Shown here: one piece after another, positions 1 through 12,800 of the stretch
Layout: every line of letters starts with the position of its first letter
How positions within the stretch are numbered: the stretch's first letter is position 1
Source: Aptenodytes patagonicus
Taxonomy: Eukaryota; Chordata; Aves; Sphenisciformes; Spheniscidae
Assembly: GCF_965638725.1 (NCBI RefSeq)
Contig: NC_134953.1
Coordinates: 42,740,454-42,804,453 of the forward strand
Length of the DNA: 64,000 nt
Reading direction: 5' to 3'
Notes under the pieces: model-generated
What the model saw: the letters and a program-made list of their open reading frames with translations, nothing else
Told to the model about the DNA's origin: nothing
Databases searched by the model: none
Translations under genes and position numbers: made by a program

Positions 1-3000
1 CTCCATCTCATCTGTTCTGCACTCTAACTGTCCCACCACATCCAATAAAATGACCATTTATCATTGCAAGTGACGTCCAACAGCATTCCTCATGATCTTC
101 TGAACTTGCTTTCATCCTCGTGATTTGTTCCAGTCACCTTATGACATCTCCACCAGGACAGAGAAACCCAGCTACCATCTTGAGGCATCTTCTATATATC
201 CTGGTGAGGAACCAAAGCAGAGCATGTGGGCTTCTTCCACCAGAATGTCCTCCACTGCACATCCTTATGTTGGGGTCCTTTTGGCATTTCAATTTTATGG
301 GGATTTTAGAAGGAAAAAGAGAGCACCTAAGACAATATGCCTCCTACACAGGACTCATCCACAGCCCCTCATCCTCTCACATGCAAGAAAGGCTGGCACC
401 TCAGACCAGAGAGGACTGCCTGCTGCCCATCTGACTCAACCAACACTACCCACAGCAACCCTGCCAAGGATCTCAACCAGCATGGGTCAACAGGGTGGGG
501 CACAAGTGAATTGTATCTGTCCTGTTGGTCAGGTAATGGCTTTGAGGAAACAGGTGCCACTCAGAGCCCAAATATGCTGGCCACCTATTTCCCCACTGAG
601 GGCTTAAGGTTAAGCCAAGCCTACAAAGCACTTACACTGTGTTTTCCTTCCATCCATCCATCCAGCTGCTGGAGCCATCATCATTTCACATTGTGCAGTG
701 GGGATGGCTGTCTGGACCTTGCTGCTGTAAACCCAGGAGCCAAACTGAACTGTAACACTTTGATCTTAAAGTGAGCAACTCAGACAAGACCTCCTCTCAA
801 ACAGCCTGGTCCAGAAGATGTTAGTAAACTCCTGGGGTGCAGAAGATACTGTCCTTGGCAGTTTCGGGACAGTTGCTCTGGCAGAGCATCATGCACTGAT
901 TTGGGGCCACTCACACACCTTGTTGACCTGGAACTGCCCTTTGACACCTACGCTGGCTCAGACAGTCCTCTTTCCATTTTAACAAGCCACTATCACTCTC
1001 AAAACATCCTCGTTTGCCAAAGCCTGCTTCTAGCCAGATGCAAGGCAGGGTGACTCCTGCGGGGAGATTTCCAGTGCTTGCAACTCTCCACCGCAGTTTC
1101 CACAGCCATTCTAACACTGGCATTTGCAGCCTCTGTAGGTGCTACTCGCACCCCCGAGGTCCTTGCTGCAAAGCTGCTCATGAGGCTGGTCAGGCAGAGC
1201 AGCACTGAGTTGAGCAGGCTCTCTGGTCAGGGAGGGAGGAACAAGAAGAAATCCATAGGAGGTCTGAAAGGAGGATCGACACATAGACTATGTGCACCTG
1301 GGAGAAGTTTAAGCATAATTAGGCAACAATAGTGCCTAATTTTACAGGACAAGGTGAAAGTGTACAGAGGACTAACATACACTAGCAGGCATTTCAGTAG
1401 ACCTTGGAAAGCCTCATACACTTCAGGATTTTAGCTTATGCCGGGCCAGAAGACAAGGGAAAAACTGAAGGACATTGCCATATAAAAAGGGGCTGTAAAA
1501 AAACGCAAAGGTTTTATGCTTATTGCTAGAGCTGACCAGAAACAAGACCAGACCAGGTTAGGCAATCAGAGCATGTAAAGATTGGGCTTAAAGGTCAGAT
1601 CTGGCCTGTCTAGAGATAGAGGGATTAATGCGATACATCCACTTGCAATATTCATGACACATTTTTCCACGTGACTGGCTAACAAACAGGGATCTGTCCC
1701 AGAACAGCATTCCTCCAGTGCTCCGTTTGTGTTCCTGCCAACGATCTGCAGCACGAGCACAAGACAACTCTTGCACCTTTGCAAATAAATACCTAATGCT
1801 TGAGCAGAATTACTGCTTAGCATCCTGACTATTTACTGTTTCTTGGCATTGTAAAAACCTGTACAATATTTAGCATGATTCTTTCCAGTTAAATTTATAA
1901 GAAAAATGCTACTTACCTAATTCTCTCATGCAATATTTGCATGACACCATTTTCAACCCATTTATTGTATTCCGCAATTAATATACTCATGAGTATATTA
2001 CTTCTCGATTAATTCTTTGAGTCAGTCCTTTAGAATACTTTGCTGTTCTAAAACTAGTTTATTGAACTGATTTTCCATCAGTTTTTGGAGATCAGCAGAC
2101 CTGCCATGAGGAAGCTGCTGAACTTTCCAAGGAACCGTGCACACATTCTTTTTGGGGAAAGCCAGAAATCTCAGACACCAGAGGCAATTCATAGCTTAGA
2201 GCAGATACATATTCTACCTGCTGTAACGAAATGGTTTTCTTCTCTGTGGTGACAGCTGTTTTATGAAAAACAGTCATCTGGTGCCAAAGTATTTTAAAAT
2301 CTAGATTTAACATATTCACTTAATGCTGTCAAGTGTAAATGGGACAGGTAAGGCAGAAATTGGAGATGGGACACCCACACAGCCATTCAGAAGCTTCCTA
2401 ATTTAGATAAGGATACAGGGAACAGGAATATGAATATGGTGGAAAAGAAACCCAGCCTTTAAAATCTGACAGTTTAATATACAATTACAGAAATTTAAAC
2501 TGTTTAGGATCTATTCTTGTAACAAACTTTGAAACAGGATAGCGAATTTCAGATTTGATCCATTTGTTATTTATAAGCTAACATTTTATTATGGAAATGT
2601 GGATTCAAAGCTTTGGCATGGAGCAGCTGCAGACTTTGATTCCAAATGAAGCAAATTTAAAGGCTCCTTAAAAATGGACAGGGCTACTGGGACCTTTGGT
2701 CTGAAGTGTATTCAATTATTAACTAAGAACTGCTTCAGCTGTTTGGTGTTTTACAGCATGTTTATTACCTGTAACTTCACAACCACCTATATTGCACAAC
2801 TGAATCCCACAATGCTGAAATATAACAGGAACTTAGTGAACTAACTAGACAGAATTAAACAGAGTATTTAGCTCCTAAATCACAGACACACAGAACGGTC
2901 AAGACTGGCAGGGACCTCTGCAGGTCATCTTGTCCAACCTCCCTGCTCAAGCAGGGTCAAAGCACCACAGTTTAATTTTGACTGTGTTAGCATGTCTAAT

Positions 3001-4349
3001 GTGGTTAAGCTTCAGCGGAAAGCCTTGTTTGGTCTGTTGAGAAGGCTTGCAGGACAGCAGGACACCATCCCTGGCCCAGAGATGTGATACTGTTTTACAA
3101 CATCCAGCAGGTGAAGTATTACTCCTATTTATGCTACTTAGAGCTAAAAGTTGCCATTAAACACATTGCTAAAACTCTGCTCTGGTAACTTATTTTTAAC
3201 TGTGCCATTTAAAAGATACAGATATAGAACATAATGAGTCTTACTCCTCCTTCATCTGACCACAAAGCCCTGGCTGCAGCACTGAACACTAGCATTATTT
3301 ACAGACACTCCTGAAAGAGATTTGAGATCTAAAACTAAAACCAGCTAGGGCCCACAAGAACTTTGTGTTAATATTTAAGCCCAAGTGATGTCTGATGAGT
3401 TTCTATAGGAATAATTCCAAGAACTCATTTCAATAAGGGCTAAACCAGATCAAAATTAACTCTGCCTCATTAGTGTTGCCACTAACATTAAACTTTTAAT
3501 TTCAGCATGGTTGTTATGTATCATCATTCAAGTCATACTGATATTTTTTTTTTTTTCTTTAAAACAGAAATATTGTTGAGTACCCTAAAGTTAAAAGACA
3601 AGGAGAATCACCAGTTTTGCTTTTATCCTGAAGAAACGGATTCGGTCATCACTTTAACTTGTGAATGAACCAACTCAACAGGATCTGCAACCCAGCTCAA
3701 CTAGCCCTCTCCTTCTGTTACTGCTCTGCTTGTTAAAACTATACACATCTGTGCTGACAAAAGGATCAGCTTAATTATGAAGCAGGCAGGTACTACCCAC
3801 ACATAGGATTCTTCTTTATTCTTTCTCACTCTCTCTTTACATCAGGTGAAACGTCAATTCCAAAAATGCCCAAACGATTCCAGGAGACTCATTTTCTTGA
3901 GCTGTTTTTGAAATGAACCATCTCCCATCAGGATTCCCACCCACCATTTACTTTTGCCCACTGCTGGGGTCAACACGTTATTGTATTAGCTTATATTGTA
4001 TTAGCCACAAGATTCAGACTAGAAATACCACAAAGCAGAGGGCAGACCGAAGCACAAGCAACGGGCTATCAGAGTAATCAAGGGAAGAAACCAAGAAAAA
4101 TCAAGAGTATCACTATAAATGCAAATACCCTCTGAACATCAATTCCAGCAAAAGCAAGAGCACTCCCTCCCGTACCTCCTGCTCTATTATTTCCAAGTGT
4201 GATACAGGTGTGTATGCTTGGGACTTATTTTAGGGTATGTGCCTTTACTTTTCAGCCTCTGTATCACAGCACTGTAAATACCTAGCTGCAAACTACACGA
4301 TAAGAGTGTATCTGCTCATCACCAGAAGAAATACAAAGGAAAAACATAC
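1..4349 (-). other. ERLIN1: ERLIN1 intron (partial), no exon seen
   Basis: This stretch lies downstream of the third coding exon of ERLIN1 on the minus strand. I looked for the next exon (the segment that in vertebrate ERLIN1 continues with GGVMIYIDRIEV) and did not find it, so the intron probably continues past the left edge. The sequence is AT-rich and non-coding apart from a short CR1 tail near 2,880. Short open frames here have no recognisable similarity. Confidence 0.6.
2878..2965 (-). repeat. CR1 LINE 3' tail fragment
   Basis: The bases read as the reverse complement of the avian CR1 3' end: the 'gacctctgcaggtcatctt' and 'ctgctcaagcagggtc' blocks are the hallmark of that terminus. It is short, 5'-truncated and diverged, and sits inside an ERLIN1 intron. 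Confidence 0.75.
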
Positions 4350-6411
4350 CTTGTTCCACAAGGCACATTTTTCACTTCATCAGTCTGCAACGTGGTCTGA
4401 AATAAAAAGACAACCCGTGCTCATAAAACCTCTCCATTCTTCAGGAAGATCATGCTGTGCCCAGACTCTCACAACCATTACACAGGAACAGGAAGCCAAA
4501 AACATGTCCTCTGCCTCCATCCTGATTTTTGCAGGTGCGGGCAGAAGACAGACTTCTTTTCAACTTGCCTTTTGGGAAATAGAAATGAGCTGTGCTCATT
4601 TCCCTACTCTCAGCTCCTGCAGCACTAAGGCCTGCAGCTCTCCTGGGAAAAAATTAGGGCCACAAACACAGACTGACCTCCCAGAGCAAGACATCTCCTG
4701 TCCCAAGCAACACACACGTGTTGTGGAGATACCACCAAAAGGACAAGTCCCAGTGCACAGCTGGGTCTGGCACCTAAGGCAGAAGGAACCAAGGGCTTCC
4801 TAGGAGCTGCTGCTCTGACTACCACATTACCGAGCCCCTCTGCAAACACCAGTTGCCCAAGTCACCCCCATCCAGCAATATCCCTGCTGACATCTGTTCC
4901 CAGTCACCCTCTTCCAAGATGAAAAGATACTAACCTGCACGGATTTGAACATGGTAATGAATGGGAGCATGATGTGGTAGCCTGGTCCACTGGGACTAGT
5001 TAACAACGCACCACCCCTACAGAGAGAAAGAAAAACGGGGAAAAGGCTCAAGCAACTGGAAAATAATAAGTGCTGGCTTTGAAAGCGAGCAGGTGCATTC
5101 AAACTACCAGGGGTCACAGCTGTGGTAACGCAAATTATGTTACTCACCTGCACCAAATTTGCCACCAATTCCCCTACAAAAGAGCTGACTGCATATGATA
5201 CTTGCCTGCTGCAACTCGACAATCATTTGCTTCAGTCCTGTGAGCAATTAACTTTTACAGGAGGCAGATACTGCTAAATTCTTCCATCATTGCAACATTG
5301 CAGAGAGCTTCAATACAGATCTTCCTCTCTAAATAGTTCACTGGTAACCATGGAAAAATCCAGCAGTTGATGCAATACTGCCAGTTTGGATTTCCACAAG
5401 GCATTCGGCCCAGTCCCTTACCCAAAGCACAAAGAAAACCCGCAGTCTCTTGTGGGGACTGGCAGGTGGTTAAAAGACAGGAGACAGAGCATAGCTCTAA
5501 GCGATCGATCCTCATAGTGCAGTAAGGTCTCCTGCAGTGAACCACAAGGGCCTGTGCTGTTCAAAACACTCGTAATTAAAGGAAAGAGCAGTGCAAAGGA
5601 AACTAGCCCATAGTGGTGAGTGTGAAGGGTAGAAAAGACAGGACAGAAATATAGCAGGTACGGCAAAAACCACAGAAAGGCTGATGCTGAATTTCTCTGT
5701 TCCTTTATTCAAGTTTGAAGCAAAATCTAGTCAAGAGGTGGCATTTAGTGACTGTGACCACTCGCTATTATGGACTGACAACAAGTTGCTCTATAGATGC
5801 TATTCAGGGCAGCTACGAGCCACAGGTGAAACTCAGCCCAGAGCCAGGGAGAAGACCCATTTCAAAGCAAAAACTAAACGGGTGCTTTGGCTGGCTGACA
5901 GTCTTGGGACAGAGGTGACAACCCTCGATGTAAGAGGGAGAGATCAACAGATATGAAAAGACTGGATGGGCCAAGAGCTTTGGTCCTCTAAGCTTTGAAA
6001 TCCAAATTATGACCCAGAAAAGGGGAGAAAGGAGAGGGAGGAAAAGTAGCTGAGGATTCAGAAAGATCAAAACTCGTAACAGTTCTGCACAGCGCCAGGC
6101 TATCCAGGCCCACATTGTTTCTGGTGCAAGAGAGCAGAAACAACACGGTCTGCCCACCTCGGGGCAAAACCTGAAGAGAAACACAGGAGAGAGCAATCAC
6201 CTCCCAAGGTGATCTGGGGCCAGGGATGAATCCCAGCTGAGAAAGAGAAATTTAGGGAAGGCTACAGAAGCCGTCAAGGCACTGGCAGGGAACAGTACCT
6301 GTAATACACAGCCAGGTGCCCCTCCTCAACCTTGTGGATGGAGGAGTACAGGAAGAAGACGAGGAGTCCGGTGGCAGCTGCAACTACGGCTCCAGCCTGG
6401 GCCATGGTCAT
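4350..6411 (-). CDS. ERLIN1: ERLIN1, ER lipid raft-associated SPFH protein, first three coding exons
   Basis: Coding exons are 6299-6411, 4935-5016 and 4350-4396, all bounded by AG/GT sites in consistent phase. They encode [15 protein letters not shown]..., a hydrophobic signal anchor at about residues 7-24, then [34 protein letters not shown] and [16 protein letters not shown], the start of the SPFH/prohibitin domain. In vertebrates erlin-1 pairs with erlin-2 in the ER membrane, binds cholesterol-rich domains and the IP3 receptor, and recruits RNF170 for ER-associated degradation. Two start codons are possible: 6411 and 6405; the second is in a strong ACCATGG context, the first matches the mammalian MTQ start better. 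The coding exon seems to begin at an acceptor near 6422, implying an upstream non-coding exon. The rest of the gene lies beyond the left edge. Confidence 0.93.
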
Positions 6412-6589
6412 CCTTGCATCACCTGCGGGACAGAGACTGTTACTGCCTAGACGATGGGGCACCATTTATCCACGGTCCACATGAAGATCTTCATGCTCTC
6501 TCCTCTCTGACGGTGTCTCTGCCCCTTTTCCAACAACAAAACCTTCTCAGCTTTTGGACCAAAAAGCCAGGGAGTATCCTCAAAGCACC

Positions 6590-7170
6590 CAGCGGACCTC
6601 GTTCTGCAGCAGGGTGCCGTCGCCTCCTCTCCTCGAGGCTGCGTTACCCCCTCACGCTAACTACAGCGGGGGGAACGCCGCCGCCAAAGGCGCACGGTGA
6701 CCTTCCGCTGACGAGACCCCCGGTGCCAGAGGAAGGGCGCGAGCGGCCCTGCGAAGGCAGGTGACCCGCAGGCTGCTCCCCGGCCCGGGTGGCCCCCCGG
6801 CGCCCCCGGGCTCCCCCCTCCCCGGCCGCACCTCAGGCCGCCTCGCGGGCGGTGAAGGCCCCCAAGCGGCGACGCGCGCACAGCCGGGACAGGGCTGGAC
6901 CGGCACCGGGCACCCGAGGGCCCCGCCGCCGCTCCCGCTCAGGGCCCGGCCCCCCCGCGCGCCCCGTACCTGCCGCCGCCGCGTGCCCACGTGCGGCCGA
7001 GGCCCTGCTCCCGCCCCGCCGCGCACGCGCGCCGCCCCCCCAACTGCGCGGGGCGGGCTGGGTGGTGGGGGTAGGCAGCGCGCGCCGCGCGGCGCCTACC
7101 GATGGCGTCACGGCGCCCGGAGGCGCCGCCCTGTTGCCCGGCAACGGCGTGAGGGCGAGGACCCACCAGC
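6590..7170 (-). promoter_or_regulatory. ERLIN1: ERLIN1 CpG-island promoter and 5' UTR exon
   Basis: The stretch is very GC- and CpG-rich in contrast to both flanks. A good minus-strand donor (GGCGGCAG|GTACGG) ends at 6970 and fits a non-coding first exon spliced to the acceptor at 6422. Upstream lie an E-box CACGTG (6988-6993) and a CRE-like GCGTCACG (near 7103). The start site is inferred to be roughly 7,000-7,080 and was not seen directly. Large open frames on both strands here follow from base composition and are not genes. Confidence 0.6.
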
Positions 7171-7184
7171 CCGCAGGGAGGGAG

Positions 7185-7713
7185 CACCGAGAGCCTCTCC
7201 ACAGCATTTATTGCAGTTAATTCTATTTAAAATATATATAATCTATACATTCATATTACACACGTGAGCAGTCGTGACAAGCGGCGGGAGGGCCGGGGGG
7301 ACAGCAGGGCCCCGGCCCTGAGGCAGCCGCCACCCTTTGCTCTCGCCCTTCTTTCCAGGAAAGGTTCTGCAGGGACACGGCCCTCAGCGCCGGCTCCCGC
7401 GGGATATGTATGGCTGGCTGCCCCCACGAGTGCCCACCACAGGTGAAGGCAGCGGGCGCTGTAGGTGTGTCTCCAACAAGCAGGTTACTTGTTTAGTTGA
7501 AAGCCGAAGTAGGCAACAGCCTGTAAAATGCTGTTTGTTACTGCCAATGGTGTATCTGCTACTGACCATCACCTTTGTGATCAACTCCACTAAGGTTTAC
7601 AAAACACAAGGTGATTGATCAACCAGTCCCCTCCAGCTCGTCACATTGAAGGCTGCCAAGCCACCTCTCAGCATGCAGGCACTTTGCAGATGGCAGCATG
7701 TCAGCTCCTGTGG
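7185..7713 (-). other. CHUK: CHUK 3' UTR
   Basis: This is the sequence between the CHUK stop codon (7714-7716) and the proposed poly(A) site. It is non-coding, GC-mixed near 7,300-7,450 and AT-rich at its end. It abuts the ERLIN1 promoter with only about 100-200 bases between. Confidence 0.6.
7207..7212 (-). terminator. CHUK: CHUK poly(A) signal AATAAA
   Basis: AATAAA on the minus strand lies about 500 bases past the CHUK stop codon, in an AT-rich end to the 3' UTR (7213-7262) and just before the sequence turns GC-rich. Cleavage is expected around 7,180-7,195. A longer 3' UTR cannot be excluded. Confidence 0.65.
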
Positions 7714-9803
7714 CTATTTCAGCCAGCTCCAATCAAAACTCTGAAAGAAGAAGCAAGAAAACAACTGAAGTGCGGGAAACAGCTACTGAATGTACATTTC
7801 CAGGGTGGTGACCAAAGGACACTCACTATCCAGCATCTCTCTCTTCTCAAAGAATCATGTTGATCTAACAGCTGAAAAGCAATCTCACAATTTTATGACT
7901 CAGTTTGCCCCCGATACAAAATCCCCCATGCTTACGGCAGTGCTCAGGCATGTCACAGACTGTACTCGCTTTGGAAATTACATTTTGTGCCTGCACAAAA
8001 CCTACCGTCGGAGTTCCTAGTGCACCATGGGACACACTGGTAGTGCAAGAACACAAATGAAAAAGAAAGAAAGGCTTCAAGTCAAATGTATGCAAGAATA
8101 GAGAAAAGGTTCTTATAGTTATTCATTCTTTTTCCCCGTTTTTTCCCAAGTGAATTGAAGATGACAAATCCCATTTTCTGCTGCTTTCCTGTTGCCTAAC
8201 AGGATGATTCCCTGATGCAAGGGAACAGGGAAAGAAACCAAACATAATGAAACAGGTGCTGATCTGCAGAGCGTGATTCCACAACAATGAATAATCTTTC
8301 TGGGCCAAAACATGCCAGAGACAGATGCTGCAGCCTGGAATGAGATATGGGAGATGACGGAGACATGGATGATTAACAGTTAAGAAGCCAGTCACACGGC
8401 TTCTTGCTCGTCTCCAGCCACAGCAAGGAGACAAGACAGGAGAGAAGATTGTATTACACAACTGATACCAACCCTGTCAGAACTGAACAAAGACAAACTA
8501 AGCATTCATTGACCAATGGTTGAAGACCAGGGTATGCATAATTAAGGCTGTTTTCCCCACTAACATAATTACTTTGCCTTAATCAGTAGCTAATTTCATT
8601 TCCCCATATTGCTCAATCCCTTGCTATTACACTGTCATCTGCAACTCCCACTAATTAGTTTTCATTTCACCATCCCAAATAACTTAGTAACTCCAGTAAA
8701 TTCTCAGTTCACTGTTTACTATTATTCATAAACATTAGAACATTAAAATGTTTATGAATTATAAGAGCTCCATTTCATCAACCACCTCCATTTCCCTAAC
8801 CCTCTGTTCCTTGTTATTTCAGCAGTTACAATTGGTAAACAGCTTCAACATTTTTATGCCATGAGAATGGAAGTTATCCCTAAGGAGACCTTTAAGAAGC
8901 TTTTTGAAAATCCAAGTTACAGCATATTAGTGGATCTTCGACTTCTTTACAGGACTGCAATAAATTTGTAAGACAATCTCATGCTAACAGAAGCTGTATT
9001 GACTGTTCTCCATTATAAACAGATCAATCTACATGCCTAATTGTCCTTTTCTCATTATATTTATACAGGTGCTTCTATGATACAGCCTCTAAAATCAGCT
9101 GAGAGCCTCTTCTAGAAGACTGGTATTCTGTGGTGCTCTTCATTCTTCTGGTAACCGGGCTCTTTTGAGCAGTAACTTACTGGCCTCAATTAGTAGTTCA
9201 GGAACAGAGTTTCAGATTGTGTCAAAACGTCTGGGTGATCATCATTTACTTTTGTCATTTCTTGCTATTTCAAATACCAATTTGTGCAAAGAGCCTTCTT
9301 AGGACTCTCTAAAGCCCCACTTCTGCCATAAGGAGAGCTTCAGTTAATGATCAGGAAAGGGCTCTGGAAATGGAGAACCCTGCCCACTCCAGTGCAGGGA
9401 AACAAACCAGGACTCTCCAGTTGAGAATACAATCAGCATTCAGAGCAAGCTCTACTAGCCAGGGGGCCCCATGGAACAGCCCACTCCGCCACGCAGACCA
9501 CTCAGCTGACACTAGCACCAAGTGCTACCTTCCATAAGGACCGGCATGTTAGCGGAGTCCAGGAGGGATGACAGACATCCCCTGCCAGCCACAGCAATTC
9601 ACATCATCATAAATGGCCTTATTTAAGGAGTTCTCCATACCCCAAGAGGACCCTGCTGTGGCTCTTAAAAATCAGGTCCTCAGAGATACATCAACAGACT
9701 TACCATCATGCTGTTGTTCTGCTCCTGTCTCGCCTCCTGCAAAATACTGCTAAAGAGTTCAAGGTAATTCAGATTCTCTTCTATCACATGGGCAAAATTT
9801 TCC
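7714..9803 (-). other. CHUK: CHUK exons 20-21: C-terminal helix and NEMO-binding motif
   Basis: Exon 20 (9704-9803) encodes [20 protein letters not shown] and ends NNSMM. The tiny last exon (7714-7740, 27 bases) encodes SFDWSWLK and the stop. The acceptor is CTTCTTTCAG. Mammalian IKK-alpha ends NLDWSWLTE, so the NEMO-binding core DWSWL is kept while the residues around it differ. Confidence 0.9.
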
Positions 9804-12800
9804 CTGCAGGGAAGGGAAGGCATAAGATGACAGATTTAAAACACAAAGTAACACCAACATTAAAAGGCTCTGCACTGGGGAAAAAAAACCCCAAAAACCA
9901 AACAAGCCATAAAACTGATTTATAGGAGTTCTCTGCAATTGTAGGCACTACCTTGTAGGGCACAAAAACATGCCTTGAGGTGGCATCCTGCAGATCCCCA
10001 CCCTGGAAGTGTGGATTTCCTCTCCTTCCCTACAGAGGAACTGCACAAACCACACTGAAACTCAGCCTTAACAGAACCTAGGAAGTGAGCTGAGTATGAG
10101 GGGCCTGGAGTCACTGCCCACTCCCCATAAGGTTTACATCTCTTGACTCTTTGTACAGTGCCTCGTACAGTGAAGTCATGGTTCGAAGAGGAGCTCTGAG
10201 GCGATCCAAAGGCACCCTGCTCAGGAAAGCACCTATTACAAGGCGATCACCCCACATTACTCAGAGGCAAAAATTGCCCCGCACCAGCAGACAGAAAAGA
10301 GGAAGCAGACAAGGTTGCTCAGGGTTTCAGAAAAATCAACTAACTTCCAGCAAAAGCCTGCTTAGAAGATGTGTATCTTCAGAACCTAGGTATTTCCCTG
10401 ACCACCCAAAAATGGCCAAATGGTTTGATGCCAATGTTCACAACCCCTGCCCCAGCCCCCACAAAACCAGCACTGCTGTGGATTGAGGGCTGAGCAGTCT
10501 TTGAGGGGCGTCTTCCCTTCTGTTAGGCTGACTGGAAGTAAAATTGCTAATGAAGCGAAGAGAAAAACCCCTTGGCTCCTGACAACTCTCTTACTACTGA
10601 GCTAGGACTGGCTGAGAGAGGGGCCTTAATAACCAAATCCAACCCCAAGACAGAATAACACAACATGCAAGAAATGAATAGCACAGTGCTAGCTGATGGA
10701 GATCACAAGCTTTAGCTGAGAGTGGTATGTGGAACTTGCTCAGGACGAGAGAGTGGAGGTTTGTGAATAAAGAGTTCAACCTAATTCCTGATTTTTTAGA
10801 GCATTAGTAACATATGAGCTACTGAAACGTTTTTTTGGAAGGATAAAAAAAATCCCAGATATTGAACCAGATGGATTGCTTAGTACTGACCCCGACTTCA
10901 GACCTCCATTTGAATTAAGACTTCTTAAAATCACTGAAGCTGTAAGAAGCACTAAATATGGCCTGATTTACCTGAGACTTGCACCAGAATTTGGGCATGA
11001 AAAGAAACCGCATTTTGGCTCAAAATCTCATTGCTGCATTTTGCTGTGATATGACCAGAGGTAAGTTACTAGAACTCCAGTCATGAGTTGAACAACACTG
11101 CCTTCAGAGACAGTCTAGTATGCCAAAACTTTCCCTGCCCAGCATATCCAAAAACCACCACATGGGATGTGGTGAAGACATGCTCCTCAGCCCCCCTCAG
11201 CACTGGAGAGTCCAGTGGCAGAGGACAAGATTTCAGAGTGTATGCATACAAAATGGCTACACTGACTTCTCTGCAGTGGCCTCCTTTCCCAACAGCTCTT
11301 ACCCATCTTCAGGAGTTGCCACAGATGACAGAGGGTGAGGTACATTCCCTGAGGAGCTCTGTGAAAGCCACGTGGCTGCCGGAGTTGAGGCTGTCCCTTC
11401 TAGGCTGGAGCTTACCAGCGATCGAGAAGAGCTCTGAGTCTAGAAAAAAGAAATTAATCTGCTGTGATGGACAAAGGAAGGATTTAGTCAGGCTTAATTA
11501 TTTTGTATGCAAGACTTGCAATTAAACATAAGCACTGTAACATATACATACAATCTAGGCCATGCCTGTGGCTGGCAAGTCAGCTGATTCAACCCTCCAC
11601 AGGTCTGCTAATAGCTGGTACCAAATGTCTCTGCATGACAAAAGTCACCCGTGTTGTACATGGCATGTCTTCTACACTGAAGAATTAGGAGGTGGTGCCA
11701 TGTCCTAAACTGTGAGTCATGCACAGCAGCAACTCTCCTGACAGGGGGAAGACATACATGTTTCCTATGCTGACCTTGAAGGTAGGCATGTGGAAATCAG
11801 GAGATCACTTCAGCTGTACGGTCACTATAATTGATGCAGAAAAAGCAGTGTAGTCTTAAAACACCTTAAACTAACCTGGGAAGCACCTATTTTGCTTTTG
11901 CAGCACTAAAATAATGATAGGTTTAATACATCAGGTTGCAGTTCACCAGTCCCAGTGTATGCCCTCCAACAGCGGCCAACACTAGATGTTCAGGGAATGT
12001 AAGAACATGGCGCATGGCATGGTATGGCATGTCTACCACACTCCAGCCACTGCGTATGCAGTTTGATGACCTACTGGGACCAAGGAGTCTTCTACTGGGC
12101 TTCTTTTCCATGAATTTGTCTACACCCTTTCTAAACCTGTGTCAACTTTTAGCATCTCAAACTTCCCTTCTCTACAGTAAAATCAACCATTGTGTGGAAG
12201 TTATCCCTTTATGCTCTCTTCAGAGTTTCATTTGATGTCCCCTGGCTCCTGCACTGGAAGGAAGAGCAAACGAGTAGTCCAAAAGCTACTTACGCAAGCG
12301 ATTTTCAGTAAATGCCATATCTCCCTTTGTCTTTTGCCCTGCATCTGCATCACTGAGTTGTCAGCTTCCTTGATGTTATTTAGAGCCACTTCAATCTTTG
12401 GAAGCAAGTCAATGATCTTCTGCTTACAGCCCAAGAGCTTGCTATAATAAAAACCAAACACAAAGTTACCTTCCAGCATGTGTGGCAGTATGTTTTGGCA
12501 AAACCAAAAGCCTCACCTTGGGATTCAAGAAAAATTCTGTGAGAACACCCCTTTCTCTTAGCACAGCACTGTGATAGCTGCAGGTACAAAACCTGCAAGA
12601 CTGGAGGGACCCCTGGACTTTTCCAAGTCCAGTTAAGACTCAAAAAAGGAGGCAAATGACACTACTATTAATACCCACAATATAAGCTCTTCTTATTTGA
12701 AATGCAAAAATTAATGACAATGGACAGCACAGCAACTCAACCATGGTATTTTATTAATCTTCTCTGGTCTCTGTTGGTCTCTGTGGGCTGACCATACCAT

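Noticed and set aside
4237-4803. 188-codon plus-strand open frame
   Set aside because: It is antisense to ERLIN1 coding exon 4350-4396 and has no recognisable similarity of its own.
6657-7267. Several overlapping Arg/Pro/Gly-rich open frames at the ERLIN1 promoter
   Set aside because: Typical of CpG islands read in any frame; no start context, homology or splice pattern.
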